Made by a program: the position numbers and the translations under genes. DNA of 8,026 bases from Pseudomonadota bacterium. GTDB lineage: Bacteria > Pseudomonadota > Alphaproteobacteria > Rhizobiales > Devosiaceae. This document shows positions 1 to 8,026 of this stretch, in pieces. Below the pieces are notes generated by a model that had not been told where the DNA came from, searched no databases, and worked only from the letters and a program-made list of their open reading frames with translations. The stretch is taken from positions 1-8,026 of the forward strand of contig JAEYTN010000578.1 in NCBI GenBank assembly GCA_023433985.1, read 5' to 3'. Every line of letters starts with the position of its first letter. Position 1 is the first letter of the stretch.

Positions 1-647
1 TCGATACGCTCGCCGGCGGGGGTGAAGTAGGCGGCCGCAGCGGCGCCCGACTTCCAGTGCGTGGCCACGAAGGCGATGGAGACTTCGCCGTCGTGGCAGC
101 GGAAGGTAAGGTCGACGACGTCGCCCGGGTCGCCGATCAGCCGCTCGACGAAGAGCCGGGGGGCGACCTGCGAATAGCCCCACTCGCCGAGGCGTGGCGC
201 CGGCTGCAGCCAGCGGGCGAGACGGCGTGCGCGCTCGGCATCGCCCCAGCGGTCACGCCCAGGATAGTAGTTGCGACCGGAGCCGCTGGTGGACTTGACG
301 ACGTAGCCGTCAGCCAGAAACGCGGAGGGCAACGCGGCCGGGTCGCTGCCGACCCACATGATCTCGGCCGTCCTGAGCTCGGGGACGCGGGCGCGGGCCC
401 AGTCGCGGGCCGCCAGCTTGTCGCAGAACGTGGCGAACAGCGGATTGCGGTCGAAGTGCTTGCGCCACTGCACCAGCTCGTTGTGGCCGCGTGGGCGAGC
501 AAAATCGGGGACGCGGCCGAGGCCGGCTGTGCAGAGCAGCGCGAAGCGTGGGCGGCCGAGCCAGACCGACACGTTGGTCAGCGTGAACGTCGTCTGGTCA
601 TCGAAGGCAGTCACGGCAGCTTCCCCTGGAGGCCCCCCAAAGGACAT
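1..647 (-). CDS. TupA-like ATP-grasp protein, N-terminal part (C-terminus cut by window edge)
   Basis: An open minus-strand frame runs from ATG at 647 to the window edge, giving 215 residues with no stop, so the C-terminal part is missing. The protein resembles the TupA-like ATP-grasp family, which contains amidoligase or teichuronopeptide-type enzymes often found in cell-surface polysaccharide loci. Matching landmarks are NELVQWRKHFDRNPLF (about residues 56-71), a DK pair (76-77), VVKSTSGSGRNYY (116-128, the family's Lys...GSG..N nucleotide-binding strand, here with Ser where His is usual), ARRLARWL (140-147) and GEWGYSQVAPRLFVERL (154-170), followed by a CHDG turn. The start is uncertain. 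ATG 647 has no visible Shine-Dalgarno, whereas GTG at 614 is preceded by AGGGGA seven bases upstream and may be the true start. It lies 46 bases downstream of the regulator on the same strand. Its substrate cannot be inferred, and a link to pyrimidine breakdown is unlikely. Confidence 0.72.
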   Translation of the reverse strand, partial: MSFGGPPGEAAVTAFDDQTTFTLTNVSVWLGRPRFALLCTAGLGRVPDFARPRGHNELVQWRKHFDRNPLFATFCDKLAARDWARARVPELRTAEIMWVGSDPAALPSAFLADGYVVKSTSGSGRNYYPGRDRWGDAERARRLARWLQPAPRLGEWGYSQVAPRLFVERLIGDPGDVVDLTFRCHDGEVSIAFVATHWKSGAAAAAYFTPAGERI

Positions 648-693
648 GCACGTAGCGAATTCACTTACACGGTTCGGCGGCTGACAAGCAACC

Positions 694-1386
694 TCAGCGC
701 GCCAGAACGCCGTGCATGAAGAGGTTCTCGAGGAAGCGCGCCGCATCCTCGAAGCGGCCCTCGCCGCCGCGATCCTTGCCGAGCACGGCACGTACCTGCA
801 CGTCGAAATCGGCATAGTGCTGGGTGGTAGCCCAGATGGAGAAGATGAGGTGGTAGGGGTCGGTGCGGCGGAGCTTGCCGGCTTCCATCCAGCCCTCCAG
901 CACCCGCGCCTTCTCGTCGACGAGCGACTTCAAGTCGCCTTCGAGAACATCGAGGATGCGGGGCGCGCCCTGCAGCATCTCGCCGGCGAACAGACGGCTC
1001 TGGCGCGGGAAATCGCGGCTCATCTCGAGCTTGCGGCGGATGTAGGAGCGAATCTCGGGGATGGGGTCGCCGACGGAATCGAGTTCGCGGAGGGGCTGCA
1101 GCCAGACATCGAGCATCGAGGTCATCAGGCGTTTGTAGATCTCCTCCTTGCGGGGGAAATAGTAGAGCAGGTTGGGCTTGCTCATCCCCGCCGCCTCGGC
1201 GATCTGGTCGATGGTGGCGCCGAGGAACCCCTTCTCGGAAAAGACGTCGAGCGCCGCTTCGAGGATCAGGTCCTGCTTCTCGCGCTGGATGCGGGTGAGC
1301 GGCTTGCCGCGCGGCTTTGCACGCGCCCGCCGGGGCGCATCGCCGCCCTTATCGTCACCCCCTGCACCGTCCTTGCTGTCGAGCAT
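694..1386 (-). CDS. rutR: RutR-like TetR-family transcriptional regulator
   Basis: The product is a 230-residue TetR-family repressor/regulator closely resembling E. coli RutR, the uracil/thymine-responsive regulator of pyrimidine use. After a basic, disordered-looking N-terminus (1-35), a helix-turn-helix domain spans about 38-85, with recognition helix MSKPNLLYYFPRKEEIY (68-84). The ligand-binding domain keeps long RutR-like stretches: LEMSRDFPRQSRLFAGEML (120-138), GAPRILD (140-146), DLKSLVDEKA (151-160) and HLIFSIWATTQHYADF (179-194). These are recalled from E. coli RutR, not aligned by software. The start is set at ATG 1386, which has AAGG five bases upstream; the in-frame GTG at 1392 would add two residues but has no ribosome site. 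It is divergent from the pyrimidine catabolic genes and faces an intergenic region with a RutR-type operator, so it probably represses them, and perhaps itself, until uracil or thymine binds. Family and role are well supported; the exact ligand is inferred. Confidence 0.88.
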   Translation of the reverse strand: MLDSKDGAGGDDKGGDAPRRARAKPRGKPLTRIQREKQDLILEAALDVFSEKGFLGATIDQIAEAAGMSKPNLLYYFPRKEEIYKRLMTSMLDVWLQPLRELDSVGDPIPEIRSYIRRKLEMSRDFPRQSRLFAGEMLQGAPRILDVLEGDLKSLVDEKARVLEGWMEAGKLRRTDPYHLIFSIWATTQHYADFDVQVRAVLGKDRGGEGRFEDAARFLENLFMHGVLAR

Positions 1387-1422
1387 TTTCACCTTGATCG
1401 GCGGTGTGGAAGTGATAGCGTT

Positions 1423-1438
1423 TTTTCCAACTGGTCAA
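1423..1438. promoter_or_regulatory. Candidate RutR operator
   Basis: The 16-mer TTTTCCAACTGGTCAA matches the E. coli RutR consensus TTGACCANNTGGTCAA at 12 of its 14 specified positions. The right arm TGGTCAA is perfect, and the left arm differs at positions 3 and 4. It lies in the divergent region next to a rutR-like gene and about 80 bases upstream of the first catabolic gene, which is where a repressor site would be expected. The consensus is recalled from E. coli, and an alphaproteobacterial RutR may prefer a somewhat different sequence. The position and match together make it a good candidate; binding is inferred. Confidence 0.6.
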
Positions 1439-1460
1439 ATTTCTGGATATCACATCCAAA

Positions 1461-1496
1461 GGTCAAGGGGCAAACAAACTTGACCGGACTGATCAA
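1461..1496. promoter_or_regulatory. Cluster of RutR-like half-sites (secondary operator candidate)
   Basis: GGTCAAG at 1461-1467 and CTTGACC at 1479-1485 form a perfect 7-base inverted repeat with an 11-base spacer. The second arm also begins an imperfect palindrome, TTGACCG-GAC-TGATCAA (1480-1496), whose arms agree at 5 of 7 positions but have a 3-base centre where the RutR consensus has 2. Both share the hexamer of the better operator upstream. They lie 25-60 bases ahead of the aminotransferase start. They could be weaker or cooperative RutR sites, or TTGACC at 1480 could be a -35 element, though no convincing -10 follows at 16-18 bases. Confidence 0.35.
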
Positions 1497-1507
1497 CAAA
1501 AAGACTT

Positions 1508-1513
1508 AGGGAG
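1508..1513 (+). promoter_or_regulatory. Shine-Dalgarno site deciding the GTG start of the aminotransferase
   Basis: AGGGAG lies seven bases before GTG at 1521. This spacing supports the GTG as the true start and places the N-terminus MSDRRNVTPNDLSAFW in good agreement with beta-alanine:pyruvate aminotransferases, which begin shortly before the conserved HWMPFTANR-like segment. Confidence 0.6.
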
Positions 1514-1520
1514 ACCCGAG

Positions 1521-2852
<1,332 letters not shown>

Positions 2853-2863
2853 GAGCGGGCGCC

Positions 2864-4360
<1,497 letters not shown>

Positions 4361-4370
4361 CGGAGTTTGC

Positions 4371-4412
4371 GAGCCCCTCGCTCCACCAATGGTGGCGAGG
4401 GGCTCTTTGTTT
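4371..4412 (+). terminator. Intrinsic terminator-like hairpin after mmsA
   Basis: GAGCCCCTCGC (4371-4381) and GCGAGGGGCTC (4395-4405) pair perfectly over 11 bases. Inside, CACC (4384-4387) can pair with GGTG (4391-4394) around a 3-base loop. The stem is followed at once by TTTGTTT (4406-4412). This is the classical form of a rho-independent terminator on the plus strand. It ends only 17 bases before the start codon of the next gene, so it would either cut the operon in two, allow partial read-through, or protect the 3' end of an upstream message. Confidence 0.72.
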
Positions 4413-4429
4413 GAGGGACCTGGAAAAGT

Positions 4430-5680
4430 ATGGCAGCACCCGGCGAAAACCTGCGTATCAACCCTGATCGGCTGTGGGACAGCATTCATGAGTTGGCGGA
4501 GATCGGGCCGGGGGTGGCGGGCGGTTCGAACCGGCAGACGCTGACGGACGACGACGCCAAGGGGCGGGCGCTGTTCCAGAAATGGTGCGAGGCGTCGGGG
4601 CTCACGATGGGCGTCGACAAGATGGGCACCATGTTCATGACGCGGCCGGGGACCGACCCCGACGCGCTGCCGGTCTATGTGGGCTCGCATCTCGACACAC
4701 AGCCGACCGGCGGGCGCTATGACGGCGTGCTGGGCGTGCTGGCGGCGCTCGAGGTAGTGCGGTCGCTGAACGACCTCAACATCCAGACCAGGCACCCGAT
4801 CGTGGTCACCAACTGGACCAATGAGGAAGGGGCGCGGTTCGCGCCGGCGATGCTGGCCTCGGGCGTGTTCGCTGGCATCCACACGCTCGACTATGCCTAT
4901 AGGCGGAAAGACCCCGAGGGGAAGACGTTCGGCGACGAGCTCAAGCGCATCGGCTGGCTCGGGGATGAGGAGGTCGGGGGGCGCAAGATGCACGCCTACC
5001 TCGAATACCACATCGAGCAGGGCCCGATCCTCGAGGCGGAAGGCAAGCAGATCGGCGTCGTGACGCACGGCCAGGGGCTGTGGTGGCTCGAATTCACGCT
5101 GAGCGGCAAGGAAGCGCATACCGGCTCGACGCCGATGAAGATGCGGGTGAATGCGGGGCTCGCCATGAGCCGCATCATCGAGATGGTGCAGGCGGTGGCG
5201 ATGGAGGAGCAGCCAGGCGCCGTAGGCGGCGTCGGGCAAGTGAAATTCTCTCCCAACTCGCGCAACGTGCTGCCGGGGACGGTGGTGTTCACGGTCGATA
5301 TCCGCTCGCCCGAGCAGGCGAAGCTCGCCCGGATGCGGGCCAAGATCGAAGCGCAGGCGGCAGAGATCGCGGCGGCGCTGGGGGTCGGCTGCGCGGTGGA
5401 AGCTGTGGGGCATTTCGACCCGGTAGCGTTCGACCCCACGCTCGTCGCCCGGGTGCGGAAGGCTGCGGAGACGCTGGGCTACAGCCACATGGACATCATC
5501 TCGGGTGCCGGCCACGACGCCTGCTGGATGAACCGCATCACCCCCTCGGTGATGATCATGTGCCCGTGCGTGGACGGGCTGAGCCACAACGAGGCGGAAA
5601 ACATCTCGAAGGAATGGGCCGCCGCCGGTGCAGACGTGCTGCTGCACGCGGTGCTGGAGACGGCGGAGATTGCCGCCTGA
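4430..5680 (+). CDS. M20-family Zn-dependent amidohydrolase, probable beta-ureidopropionase (N-carbamoyl-beta-alanine amidohydrolase)
   Basis: The 416-residue product belongs to the hydantoinase/carbamoylase branch of the M20 metallopeptidase-like fold, and its length is normal. The two-metal site is complete: H87 in GSHLDT, D98 in RYDGVLG, E132 (base) and E133 (ligand) in TNEEGARF, H194 in EYHIEQGP and H386 in LSHNEAE. The dimerisation lid domain follows residue 210, with LSGKEAHTGSTPM (224-236). R292 in DIRSPE and the SGAGHDACWM segment (358-367) are also typical. Predicted reaction: N-carbamoyl-beta-alanine or N-carbamoyl-beta-aminoisobutyrate plus water gives the beta-amino acid, CO2 and ammonia. 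Enzymes of this family also act on N-carbamoyl-L-amino acids, allantoate or ureidoglycolate and are hard to tell apart by sequence; the hydA and aminotransferase neighbours favour beta-ureidopropionase. ATG 4430 is chosen; GAGGGA lies 11 bases upstream, a rather long spacing. The gene follows a terminator-like hairpin. Confidence 0.88.
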   Translation: MAAPGENLRINPDRLWDSIHELAEIGPGVAGGSNRQTLTDDDAKGRALFQKWCEASGLTMGVDKMGTMFMTRPGTDPDALPVYVGSHLDTQPTGGRYDGVLGVLAALEVVRSLNDLNIQTRHPIVVTNWTNEEGARFAPAMLASGVFAGIHTLDYAYRRKDPEGKTFGDELKRIGWLGDEEVGGRKMHAYLEYHIEQGPILEAEGKQIGVVTHGQGLWWLEFTLSGKEAHTGSTPMKMRVNAGLAMSRIIEMVQAVAMEEQPGAVGGVGQVKFSPNSRNVLPGTVVFTVDIRSPEQAKLARMRAKIEAQAAEIAAALGVGCAVEAVGHFDPVAFDPTLVARVRKAAETLGYSHMDIISGAGHDACWMNRITPSVMIMCPCVDGLSHNEAENISKEWAAAGADVLLHAVLETAEIAA

Positions 5681-5689
5681 CGGCCATAC

Positions 5690-5712
5690 CCGTCTCCGTG
5701 GGGTGGAGACGG
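5690..5712 (+). other. Intercistronic hairpin without T-tract
   Basis: CCGTCTCC (5690-5697) and GGAGACGG (5705-5712) pair perfectly over eight bases around a 7-base loop (GTGGGGT), in the 56-base gap between the hydrolase and hydA. The sequence that follows is A/C-rich rather than T-rich, so it is not a convincing intrinsic terminator. It may be an mRNA processing or stability element. Forming this structure would leave the hydA ribosome site free. Confidence 0.5.
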
Positions 5713-5736
5713 CACACAAAACTACAGGGAACAGCA

Positions 5737-7191
5737 ATGGCTTCGAAGATCATCAAGAACGGCACGATCGTTACCGCGGACCTGACCTACAAGGCGGATG
5801 TGCGGGTCGAGGACGGGACGATCACGGAGATCGGGCAGAACCTTTCGGGTGACGAGACCCTGGATGCGACCGGCTGCTACGTGATGCCGGGGGGCATCGA
5901 TCCGCATACGCATCTCGAAATGCCGTTCATGGGGACGTATTCGACCGACGATTTCGAATCCGGGACGCGGGCGGCGCTCTCGGGCGGGACCACCATGGTG
6001 GTGGATTTCTGCCTGCCCAATCCGAACCAGAGCCTGCTCGAAGCCCTGCAGATGTGGGACAACAAGACGTCCAAGGCGAGCTGCGACTACTCGTTCCACA
6101 TGTCGATCACCTGGTGGGGCGAGCAGGTGTTCAACGAGATGGCCGAGGTGGTGGACCGGGGTATCACCTCGTTCAAGCACTTCATGGCCTACAAGGGCTC
6201 GCTGATGGTGAACGACGACGAGATGTTCGCGTCGTTCCAGCGCTGCGCCGACCTGGGCGCGCTGCCGCTGGTGCATGCCGAGAACGGCGACGTGGTCGCC
6301 TCGATGACGCAGCGGCTGCTGGCCGAGGGCAATGACGGGCCGGAAGGCCATGCGTATTCGCGGCCGCCCGAGGTGGAAGGCGAGGCGACGAACCGGGCGA
6401 TCATGATCGCCGACATGGCGGGGGTGCCGGTCTATATCGTGCACACCTCGTGCGAGGAGGCGCACGAGGCGATTCGCCGGGCGCGACAGAAAGGGATGCG
6501 CGTCTATGGCGAGCCGCTGATCCAGCACCTGGTGCTCGACGAAGGCGAGTATTTCAACCGCGACTGGGACTACGCGGCGCGCCGGGTGATGAGCCCGCCC
6601 TTCCGCAACAAGAAGCACCAGGACTCGCTGTGGGCCGGACTCGCGGCCGGCTCGCTACAGGTGGTGGCGACCGACCACTGCGCCTTCACCACCCAGCAGA
6701 AGCGCTCGGGCATGGGCAACTTCGCCAAGATCCCGAACGGGACGGGCGGGCTCGAGGACCGGCTGCCGGTGCTGTGGACCAAGGGCGTCAACACCGGGCG
6801 GCTGACGATGAACGAGTTCGTCGCGGTGACCTCGACCAACATCGCCAAGATCCTCGGGCTCTATCCGAAGAAAGGCGCGGTGCTGGTGGGGGCGGATGCC
6901 GACCTCGTGGTGTGGGACCCCAAGCGCAGGAAGACGATCGCGGCGGCGAACCAGCAGTCGGCGATCGACTACAACGTGTTCGAGGGGATCGAGGTCGAGG
7001 GGCTGCCGCGCTTCGTGCTGAGCCGCGGCAAGGTGTCGGTGACCGAGAGCGACGTAAAGGCCGAGCAGGGGCATGGCCAGTTCGTGGCGCGCGAGCCGAA
7101 CAACCCTGTGAACCGGGCGTTTTCGACGTGGAAGGAAATCACCGCGCCGCGCAAAGTGGAGCGTAGCGGCATTCCGCAGAGCGGGGTGTAG
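5737..7191 (+). CDS. hydA: Dihydropyrimidinase (D-hydantoinase family)
   Basis: This 484-residue cyclic amidohydrolase is close in pattern and length to bacterial D-hydantoinases/dihydropyrimidinases. The binuclear zinc site is complete: H57 and H59 in GGIDPHTHLEMPF, carboxylated lysine K147 in TSFKHFMAYKG (with the nearby catalytic Tyr152), H180 in LVHAENGD, H236 in YIVHTSC and D313 in ATDHCAF. KIPNGTGGLEDR (331-342) lines the substrate pocket, and the C-terminal region ALVGADADLVVWDP-like (381-395) and DYNVFEG (411-417) completes the small beta domain. It hydrolyses 5,6-dihydrouracil or dihydrothymine to the N-carbamoyl-beta-amino acid in the cytosol, the second step of the reductive route. 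ATG 5737 follows AGGGA by six bases, a clear ribosome site. Related enzymes act on hydantoins, and some promiscuity is likely, but the aminotransferase, MmsA and RutR-type regulator nearby point to pyrimidines. No disruption is seen. Confidence 0.94.
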   Translation: MASKIIKNGTIVTADLTYKADVRVEDGTITEIGQNLSGDETLDATGCYVMPGGIDPHTHLEMPFMGTYSTDDFESGTRAALSGGTTMVVDFCLPNPNQSLLEALQMWDNKTSKASCDYSFHMSITWWGEQVFNEMAEVVDRGITSFKHFMAYKGSLMVNDDEMFASFQRCADLGALPLVHAENGDVVASMTQRLLAEGNDGPEGHAYSRPPEVEGEATNRAIMIADMAGVPVYIVHTSCEEAHEAIRRARQKGMRVYGEPLIQHLVLDEGEYFNRDWDYAARRVMSPPFRNKKHQDSLWAGLAAGSLQVVATDHCAFTTQQKRSGMGNFAKIPNGTGGLEDRLPVLWTKGVNTGRLTMNEFVAVTSTNIAKILGLYPKKGAVLVGADADLVVWDPKRRKTIAAANQQSAIDYNVFEGIEVEGLPRFVLSRGKVSVTESDVKAEQGHGQFVAREPNNPVNRAFSTWKEITAPRKVERSGIPQSGV

Positions 7192-7195
7192 GCGA

Positions 7196-7213
7196 GAGGG
7201 GCTTCGGCCCCTC
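7196..7213 (+). other. Intercistronic hairpin with cUUCGg tetraloop
   Basis: GAGGGGC (7196-7202) and GCCCCTC (7207-7213) form a perfect 7-base stem closed by a UUCG tetraloop with a C-G closing pair, an exceptionally stable RNA hairpin. It begins five bases after the hydA stop. No T-tract follows, so it is more likely a 3'-end stabiliser, processing boundary or weak terminator between the enzyme genes and the transporter gene than a full intrinsic terminator. Confidence 0.55.
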
Positions 7214-7236
7214 ACAGGGGTTGTAGTGCAGGGGGT

Positions 7237-8016
7237 GTGCATTTGACGTCGGTGGTTTCCGCCAGGGGCCTGGGGCTGACTTTCAAGACCGGGGACGGCG
7301 ACGTGGTGGCGCTGTCGGACGTGAACCTCGACATCGGCAAAGGCGAGTTCGTGTCGTTCATCGGGCCTTCGGGCTGCGGCAAGACGACGTTCCTGAGGAT
7401 AATCGCCGACCTCGAGCAGCCGACCTCCGGCAGCATCACGATCAACGGCACGACGCCGGCCGAGGCGCGGGTGAACCGGGCCTATGGCTACGTGTTCCAG
7501 GCGCCGGCGCTGTTTCCGTGGCGGACGATCGACCGCAACGTGGCGCTGCCGCTCGAAATCATGGGCTACAAGGACAGCGCCGCGCGGGTGAGCAAGGCGC
7601 TGGAGCTCGTCAACCTCACCGGGTTCGAGAAGAAGTTTCCGTGGCAGCTGTCAGGCGGCATGCAGCAGCGCGCCTCGATTGCCCGGGCGCTGGCCTTCGA
7701 CGCCGACCTGTTGCTGATGGACGAGCCGTTCGGGGCGCTCGACGAGATCGTGCGCGACCACCTCAATTTCGAGCTGCTGCAGCTGTGGGCGCGGACGCAG
7801 AAGACCATCGCCTTCGTCACGCACTCTATACCCGAGGCGGTGTACCTTTCGACCAAGATCGTGGTGATGAGCCCGCGGCCGGGCCGCGTCACCGACATCA
7901 TCGACAGCCCCCTGCCCCGGGAACGACCGCTGGAAATCCGGGAAACGCCGGAGTTCCTGCAGCTCGCGGCGCGGGTACGCGATGGCCTGAGGGCCGGACA
8001 TTCATACGAGGAGTGA
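7237..8016 (+). CDS. ABC transporter ATP-binding protein, SsuB/TauB (nitrate/sulfonate/pyrimidine) type
   Basis: The product, 259 residues from GTG 7237, is a single complete ABC ATPase domain. Walker A is GPSGCGKT (43-50), the Q-loop glutamine is Q88 in VFQAPALFPW, the signature is LSGGMQQR (138-145), Walker B is LLLMDEP (158-164), the D-loop is GALD (166-169) and the switch histidine is H196 in FVTHSIPEA. VFQAPALFPWRT and the C-terminal MSPRPGRV are typical of the SsuB/TauB/NrtD/ThiZ group, which serves small anionic or heterocyclic solutes. It acts on the inner face of the membrane and powers a permease that is not in the window. Substrate inferred from context: uracil, thymine or a related pyrimidine/hydantoin. 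The start is uncertain. AGGGGG (7230-7235) is one base from GTG 7237 but seven bases from in-frame TTG 7243, so TTG may be the real start, two residues shorter. Confidence 0.9.
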   Translation: MHLTSVVSARGLGLTFKTGDGDVVALSDVNLDIGKGEFVSFIGPSGCGKTTFLRIIADLEQPTSGSITINGTTPAEARVNRAYGYVFQAPALFPWRTIDRNVALPLEIMGYKDSAARVSKALELVNLTGFEKKFPWQLSGGMQQRASIARALAFDADLLLMDEPFGALDEIVRDHLNFELLQLWARTQKTIAFVTHSIPEAVYLSTKIVVMSPRPGRVTDIIDSPLPRERPLEIRETPEFLQLAARVRDGLRAGHSYEE

Positions 8017-8023
8017 GGGAGTG
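8008..8023 (+). promoter_or_regulatory. Ribosome-binding site and possible start codon of the next gene
   Basis: GAGGAG at 8008-8013 overlaps the end of the ABC ATPase gene and lies seven bases before GTG at 8021, four bases beyond the stop. This is the layout of a translationally coupled next gene. Only two codons (GTG AAT) are visible, so its identity cannot be read; an ABC permease is the natural expectation. A start just past the window edge, served by AGGGAG at 8016-8021, is equally possible. Confidence 0.35.
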
Positions 8024-8026
8024 AAT

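Larger units (their letters stand above)
1387..1520. promoter_or_regulatory. Divergent regulatory region between rutR and the catabolic genes
   Basis: This 134-base stretch separates the minus-strand regulator from the plus-strand aminotransferase and must carry promoters for both directions. It is clearly more A/T-rich than the flanking genes, with a T6 run at 1421-1426 and an A-rich run near 1497-1503. It contains one good RutR-type palindrome and further GGTCAA/TTGACC half-sites, listed separately. A weak plus-strand -10 candidate is GGATAT at 1445-1450, preceded at 17 bases by only TTTTTC. If real, the operator at 1423-1438 would cover the promoter core. For the regulator, CTATCA on the minus strand at 1418-1413 is a possible -10, but the nearest TTGACC-like -35 has a short spacer. 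I could not fix either promoter with confidence. Confidence 0.6.

Noticed and set aside
57..719. A 220-codon plus-strand frame and a 121-codon minus-strand frame (137-502) at the left end
   Set aside because: The ATP-grasp frame on the minus strand explains this region with family-specific motifs; both others are low-complexity shadows of it.
1444..1458. TGGAT-ATCAC-ATCCA inverted repeat as a separate operator
   Set aside because: The arms are only five bases and do not extend; a repeat of this size is expected by chance in such a region, and no matching regulator is evident.
1480..1508. TTGACC at 1480 as the -35 element of the aminotransferase promoter
   Set aside because: At 16-18 bases downstream there is only GACTTA-like sequence, and the transcript would begin within the Shine-Dalgarno region. 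It is better read as a regulator half-site.
5080..5736. Extension of the hydA frame upstream into the hydrolase gene
   Set aside because: It is an out-of-phase shadow of the hydrolase C-terminal half. ATG 5737 has a good ribosome site and matches the usual dihydropyrimidinase N-terminus.

Overview
The window is high-GC DNA (roughly two thirds G+C) that reads as the chromosome of an alphaproteobacterium. The protein style suggests Hyphomicrobiales, perhaps a Devosia-like organism, but the genus is a guess. Its core is a catabolic cluster for the reductive degradation of pyrimidines (uracil and thymine), placed beside a RutR-type regulator and followed by a transporter gene.

Layout. At the left edge, on the minus strand, lies the N-terminal part of a TupA-like ATP-grasp protein (1-647, cut by the window edge), probably unrelated to the pathway. 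Next, also on the minus strand, is a TetR-family regulator very like RutR (694-1386). A divergent intergenic region (1387-1520) follows. It holds a strong candidate RutR operator (1423-1438) and several further GGTCAA/TTGACC half-sites. All remaining genes are on the plus strand: a class III omega-amino acid:pyruvate aminotransferase (1521-2852), CoA-acylating (methyl)malonate-semialdehyde dehydrogenase mmsA (2864-4360), an M20-family amidohydrolase best read as beta-ureidopropionase (4430-5680), dihydropyrimidinase hydA (5737-7191), and an SsuB/TauB-type ABC transporter ATPase (7237-8016). A ribosome-binding site and possible start codon of a next gene sit at the very end.

How it works together (inference from families and context). 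HydA opens the dihydrouracil or dihydrothymine ring. The M20 hydrolase removes the carbamoyl group to give beta-alanine or beta-aminoisobutyrate. The aminotransferase makes malonate or methylmalonate semialdehyde, and MmsA converts this to acetyl-CoA or propionyl-CoA. The gene order is therefore the reverse of the reaction order. The first enzyme, dihydropyrimidine dehydrogenase, is not in the window, and the transporter's permease and binding protein are also missing, presumably lying to the right.

RNA-level structure. Each of the three wider gaps between plus-strand genes holds a hairpin. The one after mmsA looks like a complete intrinsic terminator although the next gene begins only 17 bases after its T-rich tail. 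The other two lack a T-tract. No RNA genes, mobile elements, CRISPR arrays or gene-free stretches above 300 bases were seen. The parts are recognisable known families; the points of real interest are the regulatory layout and the internal terminator, not a new system.
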